A DNA stretch of 64,000 nucleotides from Thalassobius vesicularis (GTDB lineage Bacteria; Pseudomonadota; Alphaproteobacteria; Rhodobacterales; Rhodobacteraceae): assembly GCF_004799325.1 (NCBI RefSeq), contig NZ_SSMD01000007.1:1-64000 (forward strand). Direction: 5' to 3'. Numbering within the stretch: position 1 is the stretch's first letter; each line of letters opens with the position of its first letter. Below are positions 8,522-16,270 of the stretch, piece after piece. The translations under genes and the position numbers were made by a program. The notes below the pieces were generated by a model. That model made no database searches. It was not told where the DNA came from and saw only the letters and a list, made by a program, of their open reading frames with translations.

Positions 8522-9820
8522 ATGACCATTGCTGAAAAACTCAAGGAACGTCGGGACCAGGCCGTGGCGCAGGGTGTTGCAACGCGGGGCATTTACGCGG
8601 CGCGCGCCGAAAACGCCGAGCTGTGGGATGTGGACGGCAAGCGCTATATCGATTTTGCCGCCGGTATTGCCGTGAACAACACCGGCCATCGCCACCCGCG
8701 CCTGATGCAGGCGGTGGCGGCTCAGGCCGAGGCGTTCACCCATACCTGTTTTCACGTCGCGCCATACGAAGGGTATGTGCGTCTGGCCGAACGTCTGAAC
8801 GCGGCGACACCCGGGGATTTCGTCAAGAAGACGATGTTGGTTACCACGGGCGCAGAGGCTGTTGAGAACGCGGTGAAAATGGCGCGGGCCTATACTGGGC
8901 GCTCGGGTGTGATCGCTTTCAGCGGCGCCTTTCACGGACGCACCCTGATGGGGATGGCCCTGTGCGGCAAGGTCGTTCCCTACAAGCGCGGCTTCGGCGC
9001 CATGCCGCCCGAGGTCTATCACGCGCCCTTCCCGAACACCTATCATGGTGTGACGGCAGAGCAGAGCATTGCGGCGCTCGAAGGATTGTTCAAATCCACG
9101 ATCGACCCGACGCGCGTTGCCGCGATCATCATTGAACCTGTGCAGGGCGAGGGAGGTTTCAACATCGCCGATGCCGGGTTCCTAAGACAGCTGCGCCAGA
9201 TCGCTGATACCCACGGCATCGTGCTGATCGCAGACGAAGTTCAGGCCGGCATGGCCCGCACAGGCAAGCTGTTTGCCTTTGAACATGCAGGTGTCGCGGC
9301 TGATCTGGTGACGATGGCCAAGGGGCTGGCGGGTGGCTTCCCGCTGTCCGCCGTCACCGGCCGCGCCGAGATCGTGGATGCCGCCCCTGTCGGCGGGATC
9401 GGCGGAACCTATGCGGGCAATCCGCTGGCCGTTGCCGCCGCCAATGCGGTTTTGGACGTGATCGAGGACGAAGACCTGTGCGCACGTGCCACCTGGCTGG
9501 GGGATGTCATCAAATCCCGCCTGCACACCGTCGCAGATCGCCAGGGGATGGAGATGATCGGGGATGTCCGCGGTCTGGGCGCGATGGTTGCGTTCGAGCT
9601 GGTGACCGACCGCACCAGCCGTACGCCGGATGCGGCACTGACCCAGAGGATCGTCGCAGAAGCCGAACAACGCGGGCTCATCATACTGCCCTGTGGCACG
9701 TACGGGAACGTCATCCGCCTTCTGCCGCCGCTGACCACGCCCGAGGGGCAGGTGGCCGAGGCGTTGGACATTCTCGAAGCGTCGATCGAGGCCGGAGCGG
9801 CCCAAGTCGCCGTCGCTTGA
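8522..9820 (+). CDS. Class III omega-amino acid aminotransferase (4-aminobutyrate aminotransferase-like)
   Basis: PLP enzyme moving the terminal amino group of an omega-amino acid (GABA, 5-aminovalerate or 6-aminocaproate) to an oxo acid and releasing a semialdehyde. The 432-aa protein shows the phosphate-binding TTGAEAVENAVK (109-119), the cofactor Asp in ADEVQAGMAR (D239) and the Schiff-base Lys in MAKGLAGGFP (K267), close to GabT. The open frame extends upstream, but the ATG at 8522 has a perfect AGGAGG site. It is first in an operon with the semialdehyde dehydrogenase 13 bp downstream. Chain-length preference cannot be read from sequence; a link to the HyuAB lactam hydrolase is proposed. 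Confidence 0.9.
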   Translation: MTIAEKLKERRDQAVAQGVATRGIYAARAENAELWDVDGKRYIDFAAGIAVNNTGHRHPRLMQAVAAQAEAFTHTCFHVAPYEGYVRLAERLNAATPGDFVKKTMLVTTGAEAVENAVKMARAYTGRSGVIAFSGAFHGRTLMGMALCGKVVPYKRGFGAMPPEVYHAPFPNTYHGVTAEQSIAALEGLFKSTIDPTRVAAIIIEPVQGEGGFNIADAGFLRQLRQIADTHGIVLIADEVQAGMARTGKLFAFEHAGVAADLVTMAKGLAGGFPLSAVTGRAEIVDAAPVGGIGGTYAGNPLAVAAANAVLDVIEDEDLCARATWLGDVIKSRLHTVADRQGMEMIGDVRGLGAMVAFELVTDRTSRTPDAALTQRIVAEAEQRGLIILPCGTYGNVIRLLPPLTTPEGQVAEALDILEASIEAGAAQVAVA

Positions 9821-9833
9821 GTTGGAGGGCACC

Positions 9834-11264
9834 ATGCAGCCAAATTTCATTGCCGGTCGCTGGGTGAGCGCAGAAACCGCCGCCGAAAACCGCAACCCAT
9901 CCGACCTTTCGGACCTGATTGGTCACTATGCCAGCGGAACGCCGGAGGACGTGGACCAAGCGGCCCAAGCTGCGGCTATGGCGTCGAAGACGTGGGGGCT
10001 CTCTAGCCCGCAAGTGCGCGCGGATGCGTTGGAGCGGATCGGTGCCGCTATCCTGGCTCGCAAAGACGAGCTGGGGCAAATGCTGGCGCGCGAAGAGGGC
10101 AAGACCCTGCCCGAGGCCATCGGCGAAACCGTCCGGGCGGCGCAGATCTTCAAGTTTTTCGCGCAAGAGGCCGTTCGGATCGCAGGAGACGCCATCGACT
10201 CGGTCCGCCCGAATGTCGATGTCATGGTGACTCGGGAACCGGTGGGTGTGATTGGCTTGATCACGCCTTGGAACTTCCCGATCGCTATCCCGGCGTGGAA
10301 GATTGCTCCGGCCCTGTGCTACGGCAACTGCGTTGTGTTCAAGCCTGCGGATCTGACGCCGGGCACGGCCCATTTGCTGGCACAGATCATTGCCGAGGCT
10401 GGTTTACCCGATGGTGTGTTCAACCTCGTCATGGGGGCCGGGTCGGTCGTTGGTCAGGCAATTGTGCAGCACCCGCTGATCCAGGCGATCTCGTTCACGG
10501 GATCGGTTCCTGTCGGGCGCGCTATGGCGGTCGAGGCTGCCAAGGGCCTGAAAAAGGTTCAGTTGGAAATGGGCGGCAAGAACCCGATGGTCGTGATGCA
10601 GGACGCCGACTTGCCGCTGGCGATCGAAGCCTGTCTGAATGGTGCCTTCTACTCGACCGGACAGCGGTGCACGGCCTCGTCCCGGCTGATCGTGCATCGC
10701 GCGATCTATGACGAGTTTTGCGACCAGCTGATAGCAGCGACAGGGGAGTTGAAAGTGGGTCATGCTCTGGAGCACGGCACCCAGATCGGGCCGGTGGTTT
10801 CCAGAAAGCAGTTGGAATCGAACCTGTCCTACGTCTCTCTGGCCGCTCAGGAAGGGGCCGACGTGATCGGGGGCGAACAGCTCAACGCCTCGACCGAGGG
10901 GTTCTTTCAGCGCCCCGCCATCTTCCGAAATGCTCGGAATGACATGCGCACCAGCCAAGAGGAAATCTTTGGCCCCTGCGCCAGCGTCATTCCCGCCGAC
11001 GACTTCGATCACGCGCTGGCCTTGGCGAATGAAACGGCGTTCGGGCTGTCCTCGGGGATTTGCACCGGCAGCCTGAAATACGCGCGCGAGTTCCGGCGCA
11101 AATCCGAGGCGGGAATGGTGATGGTCAACCTGCCCACGGCGGGTGTCGACTACCATGTGCCGTTCGGCGGGCGCAAAGGGTCCTCGCTTGGCTCGCGCGA
11201 GCAGGGACGCCATGCGGCCGAGTTCTATACCTCGGTCAAGACAGCTTACAGCTTCGCGGGGTAG
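9834..11264 (+). CDS. NAD(P)-dependent semialdehyde dehydrogenase (succinate/glutarate/oxoglutarate semialdehyde type)
   Basis: Oxidises the semialdehyde made by the preceding aminotransferase to a dicarboxylate. The 476-aa aldehyde dehydrogenase has the cofactor segment ITPWNFPIAIPAWK, the general-base Glu in LEMGGKNP and the nucleophilic Cys in GQRCTASS. The C-terminus (GSREQGRHAAEFYT) resembles alpha-ketoglutarate semialdehyde dehydrogenases, which also accept succinate and glutarate semialdehydes. The ATG at 9834 is chosen for the GGAGG at 9824-9828. Four bp separate its stop from the butyrate kinase start, so one operon is likely. Confidence 0.88.
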   Translation: MQPNFIAGRWVSAETAAENRNPSDLSDLIGHYASGTPEDVDQAAQAAAMASKTWGLSSPQVRADALERIGAAILARKDELGQMLAREEGKTLPEAIGETVRAAQIFKFFAQEAVRIAGDAIDSVRPNVDVMVTREPVGVIGLITPWNFPIAIPAWKIAPALCYGNCVVFKPADLTPGTAHLLAQIIAEAGLPDGVFNLVMGAGSVVGQAIVQHPLIQAISFTGSVPVGRAMAVEAAKGLKKVQLEMGGKNPMVVMQDADLPLAIEACLNGAFYSTGQRCTASSRLIVHRAIYDEFCDQLIAATGELKVGHALEHGTQIGPVVSRKQLESNLSYVSLAAQEGADVIGGEQLNASTEGFFQRPAIFRNARNDMRTSQEEIFGPCASVIPADDFDHALALANETAFGLSSGICTGSLKYAREFRRKSEAGMVMVNLPTAGVDYHVPFGGRKGSSLGSREQGRHAAEFYTSVKTAYSFAG

Positions 11265-11268
11265 GGCG

Positions 11269-12369
11269 ATGAAAGACGCAATCCTTTCCATCAATCCAGG
11301 CACCACGACGACGCGCTGCGCTGTCTACGCGGTCAGCGAGGGGACGATTTCCCTGCTGGCCGAGGCCACGCTGGAGCATGACGAAACGCAAATGGCGACC
11401 TTCGCGTCGATCCCTGATCAGCTCCAGTTCCGTACCCGTGCGGTGCTTGAGTTCCTCGAAGGGGTGACGGGGTGTTTCCGTCTGGTGGCCTGCGCCGGGC
11501 GCGGTGGCATGTTGATGCCGGTGCCTGCCGGGGTGATCCGCGTGAACCGCGATCTGGTGACCTTTGCACTGCACACTCCGCGGCACCAGCATGCCAGCAA
11601 TCTGGGTGCCCCGTTGGCGTATACGATCGGCCAAAGCCTTGGGGCCCCGGCCTTTGTGGTCGATCCGGTCAGCGTGGACCAGTTCAGCGATCTGGCGCGC
11701 GTTTCCGGAGTGCCCGAGCTGCCGCGCTTCAGCTTTGGTCATGCGCTGAACATTCGGGCCTGCGGTCGGCGGTTGGCGGCTGATCTGGGCAAACCCTTTG
11801 AACAGGTGCGCGCGGTGGTCGCCCATCTGGGGGCGGGGTTTTCGATCGCGGCGCTGGAGAATGGTCGGATCGTGGACAACACCAATCGGATGGAGGCGTC
11901 TCCTTTCACCCCCGAACGCGCGGGTGGTTTGCCGCCACTGGCCTTGATCGACCTGTGCTATTCGGGGCGTTTCACGAAGGACGAGCTGAAGCGTAAACTC
12001 TATGGTAATGGCGGTCTGATGGCCGCTCTGGGCACCAAGGATGTGCGTCGTGTCGAGGCGATGATCGAGGCTGGCGATGCCACCGCCGCGCTGTATTTCG
12101 ATGCGATGCTGTATCAGGTCGCAAAGGCTATCGGCGCGATGGCCAGCGTACTCAACTACGATCTGGATGCGGTCGTTCTGACAGGGGGGATCGCGCACAG
12201 CTCGCGTGTGCGCGAGGTATTGACCCAACGGGTCGGCAGGATCTCCGAGATCGTAACCTATCCCGGCAGCGACGAATGCCGCGCCTTGGCCGAGGGCGCC
12301 GCCCGCGCCTTGGCTGGCCAAGAGCATGTGATCGACTGGGCCGATCTGGTTCGGAGTGCCGCAGAATGA
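11269..12369 (+). CDS. buk: Butyrate kinase-family acyl kinase
   Basis: ASKHA-fold kinase that interconverts a carboxylate plus ATP and the acyl phosphate. The 366-aa product has the nucleotide-binding start INPGTTTTRCAVY, the HLGAGFSIAALENGR loop, the family-specific SPFTPERAGGLPP and CYSGRF segments, and VLTGGIAHS near the end. It is typical Buk in length and motifs. It is coupled to ptb (ATGA overlap), the normal pair. Buk-Ptb is known mainly from fermentative butyrate formation. Here, in a catabolic operon of a presumably aerobic bacterium, it more likely runs in the activating direction on the carboxylate released upstream. Confidence 0.92.
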   Translation: MKDAILSINPGTTTTRCAVYAVSEGTISLLAEATLEHDETQMATFASIPDQLQFRTRAVLEFLEGVTGCFRLVACAGRGGMLMPVPAGVIRVNRDLVTFALHTPRHQHASNLGAPLAYTIGQSLGAPAFVVDPVSVDQFSDLARVSGVPELPRFSFGHALNIRACGRRLAADLGKPFEQVRAVVAHLGAGFSIAALENGRIVDNTNRMEASPFTPERAGGLPPLALIDLCYSGRFTKDELKRKLYGNGGLMAALGTKDVRRVEAMIEAGDATAALYFDAMLYQVAKAIGAMASVLNYDLDAVVLTGGIAHSSRVREVLTQRVGRISEIVTYPGSDECRALAEGAARALAGQEHVIDWADLVRSAAE

Positions 12370-13277
12370 GCGCTGTGCGCAGTTTCGATGAGCTGTCCGA
12401 TGTTGTTCGGGCCACGGGGCCGGTCGTGGTTGCCATCGCCGGTGGCGAAGATCAGCAAGTCGCCGCAGCCCTTGCCATCGGGTTGGAGATGGGCCTGATC
12501 TTGCACGCAACGCTGACGGGGGATCCCGCGGCCATCCTTGCGTTGCTGCCGGCCAACGCGCACCACTCGGTGACGATCCTACCCGCCCAGAGTGCCGCGG
12601 AAATGGCCGCGCTCGCCGTGGCCGAGGTCGCCGCTGGCCGCGCGGACATCCTGATCAAGGGGGCCGTCGACAGTGGCGCTTACCTGAAGGCGGTGGTCAA
12701 CCGGAGCACCGGCATCGCGCAATCCGATGTGCTGTCGAACATCACCATCGCGGCCATTCCCGGTTTGGATCGCCTGATCGGTGCCACGGACAATGGAATT
12801 GTGCCAGCCCCGACCTGCGGTCAGAAACGGGCGATCGTTCAGAACACCGTTCCCTTATGGCGTGGCTTGGGGGTGTCTGTGCCAAAGGTCGCCCTGTTGG
12901 CCGCAACCGAAAAGGTGACCCCGGCAATGCCTGCCACGGTCGATGCTGCCCAGATTGTAGGGCAGGGCATCGCAGGTTTCGAAGTGGCGGGGCCAATGGG
13001 CTATGATATGGCGATCAATCCCCGGGCTGCAAGTTTGAAGGGAGCCGGTGAAAACCGTGTGGCCGGGCACGCCGATCTGCTGCTGTTCCCCAATATCGAG
13101 GCTGCGAATGCGGTCGTGAAATCGTGGAAGTTTCACGCAAACGCGCAGACCGGCTCGATCGTGCTGGGGGGGCTGGTGCCGATCCTGCTGAACTCGCGCT
13201 CGGACGGTGCGCAGGCGCGGCTGAACGGATTACTACTCGCGATCACCATGCTCGCGGGGCAACGCGCCGGGCATTAA
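12366..13277 (+). CDS. ptb: Phosphate butyryltransferase-family phosphotransacylase
   Basis: Exchanges the phosphate of an acyl phosphate for CoA. The 303-aa protein carries the Ptb/Pta core: DILIKGAVDSGAYLKAVVN, ATDNGIV, a Gly-rich GPMGYDMAIN segment and DLLLFPNIEAANAVVKS. The ATG overlaps the buk stop. Together the two enzymes would turn a carboxylate into its CoA ester at the cost of ATP. The gene converges on the AraC regulator and overlaps its stop by 4 nt. Substrate range is an open question; glutarate or adipate would fit a C5/C6 lactam pathway better than succinate. Confidence 0.9.
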   Translation: MSAVRSFDELSDVVRATGPVVVAIAGGEDQQVAAALAIGLEMGLILHATLTGDPAAILALLPANAHHSVTILPAQSAAEMAALAVAEVAAGRADILIKGAVDSGAYLKAVVNRSTGIAQSDVLSNITIAAIPGLDRLIGATDNGIVPAPTCGQKRAIVQNTVPLWRGLGVSVPKVALLAATEKVTPAMPATVDAAQIVGQGIAGFEVAGPMGYDMAINPRAASLKGAGENRVAGHADLLLFPNIEAANAVVKSWKFHANAQTGSIVLGGLVPILLNSRSDGAQARLNGLLLAITMLAGQRAGH

Positions 13278-14227
13278 GCCTGGCGCAATGTCGCCCGATA
13301 CCCCGAGGGCGTTTCCCCGAATGCCGCCTTGAACAGGCGCGAAAACTGCGCCTGTTCTGAGAAGCCGAACGTGTAGGCGATTTCGGCGATGGATTTTTGT
13401 GGCTGCGCTTCCATCATGTCTTTCGCTGCTAGCAGGCGGCGGTCCCGGATACGCTGCGAGACGGTGCCGTTCACGTCTTTGAACAGCTCGTGCAGGTAGC
13501 GTTTCGAGATGCCGCACTTGTCCGCGATCATGTCCGGTGACAGGTTGGGGTTTCTCAGGTTGTCGCGGATGATCTGCTCGACCCGCCGCAGGTGGGCTGC
13601 GCGGACAGACGACCCCGCGCCCGGATCTTCGACGCCGACTTCTTCCAGCGACAGCGACAGCAACTCCAGCAGGTGACGCGTCAGAACCGAGGTACTGCGC
13701 GGATCGTTTGCCATGTCCTGTTTGTGTACGCCCTGCACCATCGACGAGAACAGCGCCCCCATCCCCGAATACCCGTTCAGCACCTTCGCGCAGAAACGAT
13801 CAGGGTTCGGAATGCGATCTGCCAGGGCTTGTCTGCCCACTTTCATGACGTACAAATCTGCGGCGCTTTCGTACGAAAACCGGTAGGGCTCGTCTCCGCG
13901 CTCCAGGATGAATCCACCCGGATCGCACCGCACCTCTTGCCCCAGCTGGCGGAAGACCACGGGACTCTTGAGGGGGATTGTGACGAGGTATTCTTCCTCC
14001 GTCGCGGATTTGATGTGGTGGGGGCGGCGCTCGAACTGAAGCGGCTCGGTTGACAGGCGAGAGACAGAGATCTGCCCCATCTGCCGGCGGGACAGCTGCC
14101 CTTTGAATGTCTCGGGCGAGCGAAAGTTCAGCTGCAGGGGGAAATAGGTCTCGGCAATGACCGAACTCCACATCGCGGCGCGTTGGGGCGCAGCGGCACT
14201 CTCGGTGGAAAACTGGGTCAATGTCAT
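13274..14227 (-). CDS. AraC-family transcriptional regulator
   Basis: 317 aa with an N-terminal AraC_binding_2-type cupin-like region (about 10-190; RRPHHIKSATEEEYLV and RCDPGGFILERGDEPYRFSY) and a C-terminal double helix-turn-helix (about 215-315; ISKRYLHELFKDVNG, then IAYTFGFSEQAQFSRLFKAAFG). It is divergent from hyuB with a 269-bp spacer holding an inverted repeat, so it is the likely activator of the hyu-liv operon. The cluster therefore has two regulators, one per operon arm. Confidence 0.93.
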   Translation of the reverse strand: MTLTQFSTESAAAPQRAAMWSSVIAETYFPLQLNFRSPETFKGQLSRRQMGQISVSRLSTEPLQFERRPHHIKSATEEEYLVTIPLKSPVVFRQLGQEVRCDPGGFILERGDEPYRFSYESAADLYVMKVGRQALADRIPNPDRFCAKVLNGYSGMGALFSSMVQGVHKQDMANDPRSTSVLTRHLLELLSLSLEEVGVEDPGAGSSVRAAHLRRVEQIIRDNLRNPNLSPDMIADKCGISKRYLHELFKDVNGTVSQRIRDRRLLAAKDMMEAQPQKSIAEIAYTFGFSEQAQFSRLFKAAFGETPSGYRATLRQA

Positions 14228-14313
14228 GACGAACCTCCCCTGTTTGCCTTGACTTTAGGAAGGCTAGGGGCCGCCGAACACGCTGACAAGCCCTTTTCCA
14301 TTGGTTGCGCGGG

Positions 14314-14345
14314 CAGTGCGCTGAAATGCAAATCATTGCGCACTG
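14314..14345. promoter_or_regulatory. Inverted repeat in the AraC-hyuB divergent spacer
   Basis: Perfect 8-bp arms CAGTGCGC (14314-14321) and GCGCACTG (14338-14345) separated by 16 bp. The two half-sites are 24 bp apart centre to centre, close to two helical turns, as expected for dimeric binding. The repeat lies about 90 bp from the AraC gene start and about 150 bp from the hyuB start. It is a candidate operator, inferred from symmetry and position. Confidence 0.45.
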
Positions 14346-14496
14346 TGGATCAAGACGGGGGCGCCACTTCCGGGCAGGTTGCTTCGAACAACAACGAGAA
14401 AGCCGTTTCGGACGGCGCGCTGACAGGGAGATTCCCCCGGATTCCGGGCTCCCTACAGTTTTGTCCGGACGGTGCGTTACAGCCCCGGAGGACCAA

Positions 14497-16248
14497 ATGA
14501 CCAAACCCAATGTCGACCCGATCACGCTATCCGTGGTGCGTGGCGTTCTGGAAACGACCCAGCGCGAAATGACGCTGGCGCTGGAGAAGACCGCGCGCAG
14601 CTCGGTGTTCAATCTGGCGCACGACTATTCGACGGCGCTGTTCAACCACACGCCCGAAATGATCCTTCAAGGTCAGGACATTCCGATCCACCTGGGCAGC
14701 CTGATCCCGGCGATGAAGGCTGTTGCGGGTTTCTTTGACGGGGACATCCACGAAGGCGACCTGATCCTGCACAACGACCCCGATTACGCGGGCAGCCACA
14801 TCATCGACACCTGCATGTACTACCCGGTGTTCTATCAGGGAGAGCTGGTGTTCTGGACGGTTTGTAAGGGCCACCTGACCGATATCGGCGGCCCGGTTCC
14901 CGCAGGCTACAACCCCGAGGCCAAAGAGATCTTCGCAGAGGGTCTACGCATTCCTCCGGTCAAGATCTGGGACAAGGGCAAGCCGCGCCGCGACGTGCTG
15001 AACATGCTGCTGACCAACATGCGCGCGCGCCGCGACCAAGAGGGTGACTTCAACGCCTTGATCGGGGCCTGCCAGGTGGGTGCGCGTAATCTGGTGGCGC
15101 TGATGGACAAGTACGGCAAGCAAACGGTGCAGGACTGCATCGAGGTGCTGTTGGATATGGCCAACAAGCACATGAACAAGCTGATCGCTCAGGTTCCGGA
15201 CGGCACCTATTCCGGCACCGCAGTGCTGGAGGACGCAGGCCACGGCTTTGGTGATTTCGACATTACGGCGACCGTCACGATCAAGGGCGAAACCTGCCAT
15301 ATCGAGATCGCCAGCCCGCCGCAGATCCCCTACTTCATCAACTCCTACGAGGGGAACAGCTACTCGGGCGTCTATCTGGGCCTGATGATGTTCGCGCAAC
15401 TGCCGCCGCCTTATAACGAAGGGCTGTACCGGAACGTGACCGTGAACATGGGGCCCAAGGGCACGCTGTGTAACGCCAAATCCCCGGCGCCGCACATGAA
15501 CTGCACCACCACGCCGATGGAAACCCTGACGGATGCCGTGCGCCTGGCGTTCGAGCAGGCCGCGCCGGACAAGGTCTCGGCCAGCTGGGGCCATGCCAAC
15601 GGCTGCAACATCGCCGGCTGGGACACCCGCCATGACGAGGAATACGTGACCATGGTCCTGGCCTCGATCATCTCGGGGGCGGGGGCCACGGCCACGCAGG
15701 ATGGCTGGCACGTGCGCGGGCCGGAATGCTGCTTTGGGGCGCTGACCTCGGGCGATATCGAGATGCTGGAGCACAGCTATCCGATCATCATCCACCGCTA
15801 CTCGATGATGGAAGACTCGGGCGGGGCAGGCAAATTCCGTGGCGGTTCCGGTGCGCGTTGGGAGGTCGAGCCGCTGGACGCCCCGATGACCCTGGTCACC
15901 TTTGGCGAAGGACGTCGCATCCCTGCCATGGGTGCTGCAGGCGCTGAATCCAAGATGATCGACAAAAAGGTCGGCAGACTGGAAATCACCCGCAACGGTC
16001 AGACCGAAGTGATCACCGATAACGTGATCGAAACCATTCATCCGGGCGAACGTGCCGCAAATATCAACCCCGGCGGCGGCGGCTTCGGCCCTGCATTCGA
16101 GCGCAGCCCCGCCCGCGTGGCCGAGGATGTGCGTAACGGTCTGGTCAGCATCGAAGGTGCCCGTATCGAATACGGCGTGGCCTTTGCCGACGTGGACGCT
16201 CTGCAAATCGACGAGGCCGAAACCGCCCGTCTGCGCGCCAGCGCCTAA
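14497..16248 (+). CDS. hyuB: HyuB-type subunit of an ATP-dependent cyclic amide hydrolase (hydantoinase B/oxoprolinase family)
   Basis: 583-aa hydantoinase_B domain protein (from TLSVVRGVLETTQREM through LAHDYSTALFNHTPEM and ILHNDPDYAGSHIIDT to INPGGGGFGPAFER). It pairs with HyuA to hydrolyse cyclic amides such as 5-oxoproline, N-methylhydantoin, pyrrolidones or caprolactam; acetophenone carboxylases share the fold. Size matches lactamase B subunits. The ATG at 14497 has GGAGGA 5 nt upstream. HyuA follows after 22 bp. Association with an omega-aminotransferase and a semialdehyde dehydrogenase favours a lactam over a hydantoin substrate. This is inference. Confidence 0.88.
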   Translation: MTKPNVDPITLSVVRGVLETTQREMTLALEKTARSSVFNLAHDYSTALFNHTPEMILQGQDIPIHLGSLIPAMKAVAGFFDGDIHEGDLILHNDPDYAGSHIIDTCMYYPVFYQGELVFWTVCKGHLTDIGGPVPAGYNPEAKEIFAEGLRIPPVKIWDKGKPRRDVLNMLLTNMRARRDQEGDFNALIGACQVGARNLVALMDKYGKQTVQDCIEVLLDMANKHMNKLIAQVPDGTYSGTAVLEDAGHGFGDFDITATVTIKGETCHIEIASPPQIPYFINSYEGNSYSGVYLGLMMFAQLPPPYNEGLYRNVTVNMGPKGTLCNAKSPAPHMNCTTTPMETLTDAVRLAFEQAAPDKVSASWGHANGCNIAGWDTRHDEEYVTMVLASIISGAGATATQDGWHVRGPECCFGALTSGDIEMLEHSYPIIIHRYSMMEDSGGAGKFRGGSGARWEVEPLDAPMTLVTFGEGRRIPAMGAAGAESKMIDKKVGRLEITRNGQTEVITDNVIETIHPGERAANINPGGGGFGPAFERSPARVAEDVRNGLVSIEGARIEYGVAFADVDALQIDEAETARLRASA

Positions 16249-16270
16249 GCCAGTTTCAAGGAGAAAAAAC

